Translations under genes and position numbers: made by a program
Assembly: GCA_964530625.1 (NCBI GenBank)
Contig: CAZHAK010000006.1
Coordinates: forward strand, 79,401 to 143,400
From: JABWCQ01 sp964530625
GTDB lineage: Bacteria > Electryoneota > RPQS01
DNA: 64,000 nucleotides
Direction: 5' to 3'
The notes under the pieces: model-generated
Databases searched by the model: none
Told to the model about the DNA's origin: nothing
The model's input: the letters and a program-made list of their open reading frames with translations, nothing else
Part shown: positions 29,201 through 35,200 of the stretch, one piece after another
Layout: each line of letters begins with the position of its first letter
Numbering within the stretch: the first letter of the stretch is position 1

Positions 29201-32200
29201 ACGTGATGGCTCCGATGGCGCAGGTCTTCGTTTGGGAAGATGGCGTCAATATTGACAACCTTGAAAACTGCGCCAGCTGGACTGAAGAGCAAGTTGGTGA
29301 CAGTGTTGAACGCTTTACGTGGCTGACGGTCGGCGCCTGTGCCGATGAAGAAGAAGCTGACGCTTACGGCGCGCATTGGTTCATCAAGCGTGCCGCAGAT
29401 CACCCGCTCGAAATGTGGAGCTGGTGCTTCATCGGTGACGATTCGACTGGACCGTTCTCCGTGAATAACGTAGACCTTTGGCACAACGACTGCCCGGCGC
29501 CGCAACCCGGCCTGTGGTATGATGTCGCGGTGTTGACGACTGATCAAGCCGGTAACGAGCTTACTTGGACGCAGTTCCTGAACTACGGTGAAGGCACGAC
29601 CGTCGAAGAAAAGTGGAACTGGTTGATGGCTAATGGTTACGTCAAGCGCTTCTACGTGGCTGACACTGAAGCACCTGTGGCCTACAGCCTCGTCGCTGCA
29701 CCGGATTGCACCCCTGATTCATCTGTAATCTTCCTGCACGGTGACATAACGTTGACCGCACAGGTTGATGACGAAGATGTTGATGCCGTGACGTTTGCCT
29801 TCCTCGAAGTCGGATCAGCCGGCCCGTGGACGGTGATCGAGCGCGTCGCAAGTGCGGACGGCGGCATCGAAGTTGTCGAAGGACCGAACGGTACGTACTC
29901 GCTGGCTGAAGGTTACTGGAATACTGAATTGTTGAACGGTACCTACTGGTTGGGCGCGTTCGCTGAAGACGACTTCGGCAATATGGACGGCAACCTCGCG
30001 GGCGGCGCGGAAGGCGCACCGAACGCCATGCTGCAAGTCAACGTGGACAACGAAGCTCCGGTCGCGACCATTGTGTCGGTCTGGACTACGGATGATCCCA
30101 CGCAGACTCCGCTGACGCAACTTGAACGCGGTTCAGAAGTGACCTTCCACCTCGAAGCGTCCGATAACTTCACCGTGCGCAAGGTTCGCTTCTACTACCG
30201 TCACACCAACGGCGATCCGGACAACTGGACGCAGGTGGGTGGTGACCGTACGTGGCCGTTCAGCTTCAATTGGACAGTGCCGGTTGACCTTGTCGTCGGC
30301 TGGAACTATGACTTCGCGGCTGTCGCGGTTGACTACTGTGAACAGACGGATCGCTTCGACGATCAAGGCAACTACATCATTGATTGGACTGCTCCGATTG
30401 TTGATGAAGAAGCCAACATCTCGATCGTTTCGCTGAACGGATTCATTGACGTGGAAGGCACGCCGCATGTCCACGGAACCGATATCTGTATCTACGCTCA
30501 CTCCGAGCCCGGTTTGGATCACGTCCGCTTCATCTTCGTAAGTGCTGAAGGTGACACGACGGAAATCCGTACGGTTGAAGGTGATATTAATCAGACTGTC
30601 TGGACAAACTGTGGTGAATCCGGTTCGTACTGGGATGTCACAGTGTTACCGGAAGGCCCGGGCCAGATCTGCGCGATCGGATCGGCTGACCTTGGCGGAG
30701 ACCTTGTCACCGTCGCGGAAGATTGCCGCAACATCGTGATTGACCATAGCCTGCCGTGGTCGTTGACCGACAACCTGCCTGATTCGCATGGCTTGTTGGG
30801 TGGTTACTGCAGCATCAGTGAAAGCGGTGATATAGATGACATCTGGGTGCACTTCAACAACGAACTCACAGACGCCGGTTTGGACAGCGTGTGGTTCGAG
30901 TGGAAGTGGGCTGCGGATCCGAACGATGATCTCTACTGGAGTTCATTCGGCTACGCCTATCAAGACAACGGTCTGACTGGAAACTGGGTCTATTCGTGGG
31001 ATGTTTACAACGCTTTCGAACAGTGCGGTACAATCAGCCTCCGTGCAGTATTGAGTGACAATTCAGTGCCCGAATCGAATCTGGCTTACGTCCTGTTCGC
31101 CGATACGGTTCGTGTCGATAACTGTGCGCCGGATGTCTCCTTCACCAACGTGAACGGTGACCTGACTCCGGAAGGCACCACTGTACCGTGGGGTGAAACG
31201 ATTAACATCGTCGCCACGGCACAAGACGTCTTCGGTAACGGCGGCAACAGTGCGATTGACAGCGTCTGCTTCTACGGCTCACGAAACGGTAGTACCTTCG
31301 CCTACATCTGGTGCGACACGCAAGGTCCGTTGTGGTCAACACAACTGGCGACCAGCGCACTTGAACTGGGTGTGTACTACCTGCAAGTGATCGCATGGGA
31401 CGAAGCCGGCAACTGTGCTGAGCACGTCATTACCATCAACATCGAAGACAGCCAGTACCAGAAGGCGTGCATCGTCGGTTACGATGCCGACAACGACTTC
31501 GGCTGTCCTGATCTTATCTATGCGGTGACCGACGACTGCGATACCAACTACACCTCCAGTGTGATGTTCCAGGTTTCTACGAACCAGGGACAAGACTGGG
31601 TGCCGCTGGGTCAAGCCGTCCACGCGCACGACGAACAGTGTAACGAGTGGCTGCAGTGGAACCTGTGGTCAGTACAAGTCGAATTCGACCTGTATCCTGC
31701 AACAGCTTGGTTCCGTGCGGTCGCCACTGATGAATCTAACAACGTTGATCCTGATCCTGCTATTTGGCGTCGTCAAGACGTGACGGTGACGGAAGAAACG
31801 CAAATCTGGGCGCCTGACTGGGTGCGTGTCCCGAGCAACGGTGAACAACAGCCGTGGGTCCTGGCCACTTTGGAAGACTACACCGAAAGCTGCTTCATTG
31901 AAGCAGGCGTGGTGTGCGTCGAACCTGAAGCCGGCTCAGCCTACTACGCTGGTATCCTGCCCTCGAATACACAACCGTGTCAGCTGGAAGATGAAGACGG
32001 TACGGTCACAATCTTCACCTCGAACAAGGTGCAGCAAGGCGACAATACGTTCATCCAGATGGTGACCTACGGTATGGACATCCATAAGGCCAACTACCAA
32101 GGTGGATCAAACGGAACACTTGCCAGTGAAGATGGCGTTCTCGAAGTGACCATACCTGCGTGGGGCACCGGATGGCAAGGTTCCTTGTGGTTCCAGCCCT

Positions 32201-35200
32201 ACCTGCCGTCACAGTCGCACAGCTTGGTGCCCGCCTATCAGTACTACTACACGTTGATTTCAGATGTTGAAGAAATTCAATCTGATGATCTCGACGAGTT
32301 CGATATCGTGGAAGCGGCTGCGTCCTTCCGTATGCGCTTCGACAACAGCCTGCTTCCGGAAAACGCGGAAGAGTGGCAAGTCGTAGTTGCTTACTGGAAC
32401 TGGGATGCTTCCGATGAATCCGGTCAAAGCCAGGGTATGTGGCAAGAGTGGGGTATCCGCTATAACGACCGCGACCTTGAAAACGGAATCATTGACTTCC
32501 AGTGGACACCGGATTGGGATATTTCTGACGTGACGTCGGTCTGTCCGGATCGTGTTCGCTTCGGTGTGTTCATCACGACTATCCGTCCGATTGACGAGTT
32601 CGTCCGCCTGAACAGCGGTGATGATTGTAACCCGTTGTTTGAAAACCCGATTTACAACGGTATGCCGGTTGTGGATTGCACCCCGAACTGGTGGGTGGTC
32701 TTAGGCGAAGGCGAAATTCCGCCGACTCCGGATCGTGTCGACGTCTGGTTGGACGGTATCCGTATAGTCAATGACGGGCAGACTGTTGAGCTAGACGGTG
32801 ATTACGATGAAGGTTGTTACAGCGATCGTATCTTTGACATCGACTATGATGAGGTGAGTGGCATCTTCTCCGTCGAATTTAGCGACAACTACTACAGTTG
32901 CCCGCCGTGGTTTGGCTGCTTGCTCCACGGTATCCATACGATTCAATTCTTCGTGGATGACCGCCCGACCAACATCACGCCGTTCTTTGTGGACAACACT
33001 GATCCGACGGCACATGCTGAGACGTTCTATATCGGTGATGTCGAAACGACAATTTGGGCTGACCTGATTGACCGTGAATCCGGTATTGATACGTCCTACG
33101 TCTATCTGGATCTTACCAACTGCGAGTTCCCGGAAGAGTACGTGCACGAAATCACTGCGGAAGCCATGACGTTTGAGCCGATCTTTGAGAACCAAGTTCA
33201 AATCGGTTATCGCGCCTCTGTCACGATTCAGTGGGACGGCCTGCTGGAAACCTTGTGGTCAGACTGGTACGACGAACAGTCCGGTGGTTATACTTACGAT
33301 TCCTGCCCGTTGACGATGTGTGCGCATTGGCACATCTACAATAACGTGTGTCTCGAGAACGACAACTCGCACGACTACCGGTATACTGTAGACATCGTAC
33401 CGCCGGTCATCACGCCTGTGTCGCCAGTGGGCGCAGCAATTGACGATGACGGCGACGGCGTAGCTAACGAAGATCCTGTCGACTGCTTGAATAATGACGG
33501 TGACTTCTACTGGACCCATGATTGGGGCTGGAGTGACCGTTTTGACGAAGACCCGATTAACTTCGAAGAAGCCGTGTTCAACTGCGGCGAGCGCCCGACT
33601 ATTCAGGCCTCGATCAGTGACTGGGCACGCTGCTGCTTCGGTGCATCGGGTGTTGACCTGAACAATGTGAGCTTCATTATTGACGGTGTTGAGTTCATGG
33701 CCGCTGATACAACGGTTGAAGGCTTGAACTTCTACATCACGTCACCTGGTCTGAATGACTTTGTCTTCAGCATCGGTGGTCCGTCCTCCGGCGAAGCCGC
33801 AGATATGTTCTACACGCCTGGTGACCACCAGATCACCATGTTTGTGCCGGATGCCGCTGGAAACATCGGTACGACGGACAATCAAGGTATCTCGTGGACG
33901 TGGCATGTTGACTGTCCGGGACCGGCGGTTGAATTCGAAGACACTGAATGCGGTGCTTGGTTCAATCCTGAGTTCGACCAGCAGAACCCGCAAGAGTTTA
34001 CGTTTATCGTAAGCACTGTGGAATCTGCGCCGATCGCCCCGAATGGCATTCAGTACTCGGTTCATACCGTTCCTGATAGCATCTGGGTCAGCGGCCCGAC
34101 CGTCATCAACCCGGCTGGTCGTGACGAAGTCGTCGTAACCTACACGATGGACGGATCCTTCCCGGATGGCCAGACGGGTCTGTCAATTACGGTTGAAACC
34201 CGTAACATCTACTATATCTTGGGTGAACCTGATGGTTACAACCGCTCCAGCCGCACCTTCTGGGCTGACAACTGCGATCCTTCTGACGTGGCGCACTTCC
34301 CGGCAACGGGCGACAGCGTCATGAACGAAGGCAACGTGGTCGTCGAAATCCAGTACAGTGATGACTGTGGCGGCACAATCTTCGGAAACACCGGCAAGAC
34401 AGTTGACATATCAAGTCTCAAGAATGGCAATACCGCCAACTTGGACCTGAATATGTTGAGAACTTCCACGACTGCTTCGACGGGTACCGACGGCAAGTCC
34501 GCCTCAATGCTAGTTAAGTCTGAAACCCGCATTGACCGCAACGGCGACGGCACGCTGGATGACAACGGATCCGGTATCAATACCGACCGCGTCTGGTTCG
34601 TCGTGGTTCCGCCGCGTGGCCCTGTGCAGCGTTATGAAGATATCGAAGACTTCATCGAACTGACGACCTCCAGCGCGAAAATCGTGTTGGTTGACCCGGT
34701 CGCAGGTGTGTGGACAGTTAACGCGTACGCCGAAGACTGTGTCGGCAACCTGTTGACGGCCACCTGGACGTTCCGCGTCCTGAGCACCGGCCCGATTGTC
34801 CAGTTCGGTAATGTTGAAGAAAGCTGTCAGTATAACGGTTTCTGGAATCCGAATGAACCGTTGAACTTTACGGCGACAGTTGAAGAGAATGACGGCGCAA
34901 ACGTGCGTAACGGTGACATCAGCGTCCGCTTCGTTGGTCTTTATGACTGCGACGGAAGCATCTGTGAGCAGCCGCTGACGGCCAACGTCTCGTTGGACAT
35001 CAGCCCGGCCTACAGCAACACCAACGTTGAGCAGATCTTCACGGTAAACGGCGAAGCGACGTTCGGTACATTCGGTGGTAACGGTATCCCGAATGATATC
35101 CGCATCGTCCTGACCGCGCGTGACCAGTACGGCACGGTACGTGAAGTTGTTCAGACATGGGTTGTTGATGATGCCGCACCGGTGGTTCAGATTATTAGCC

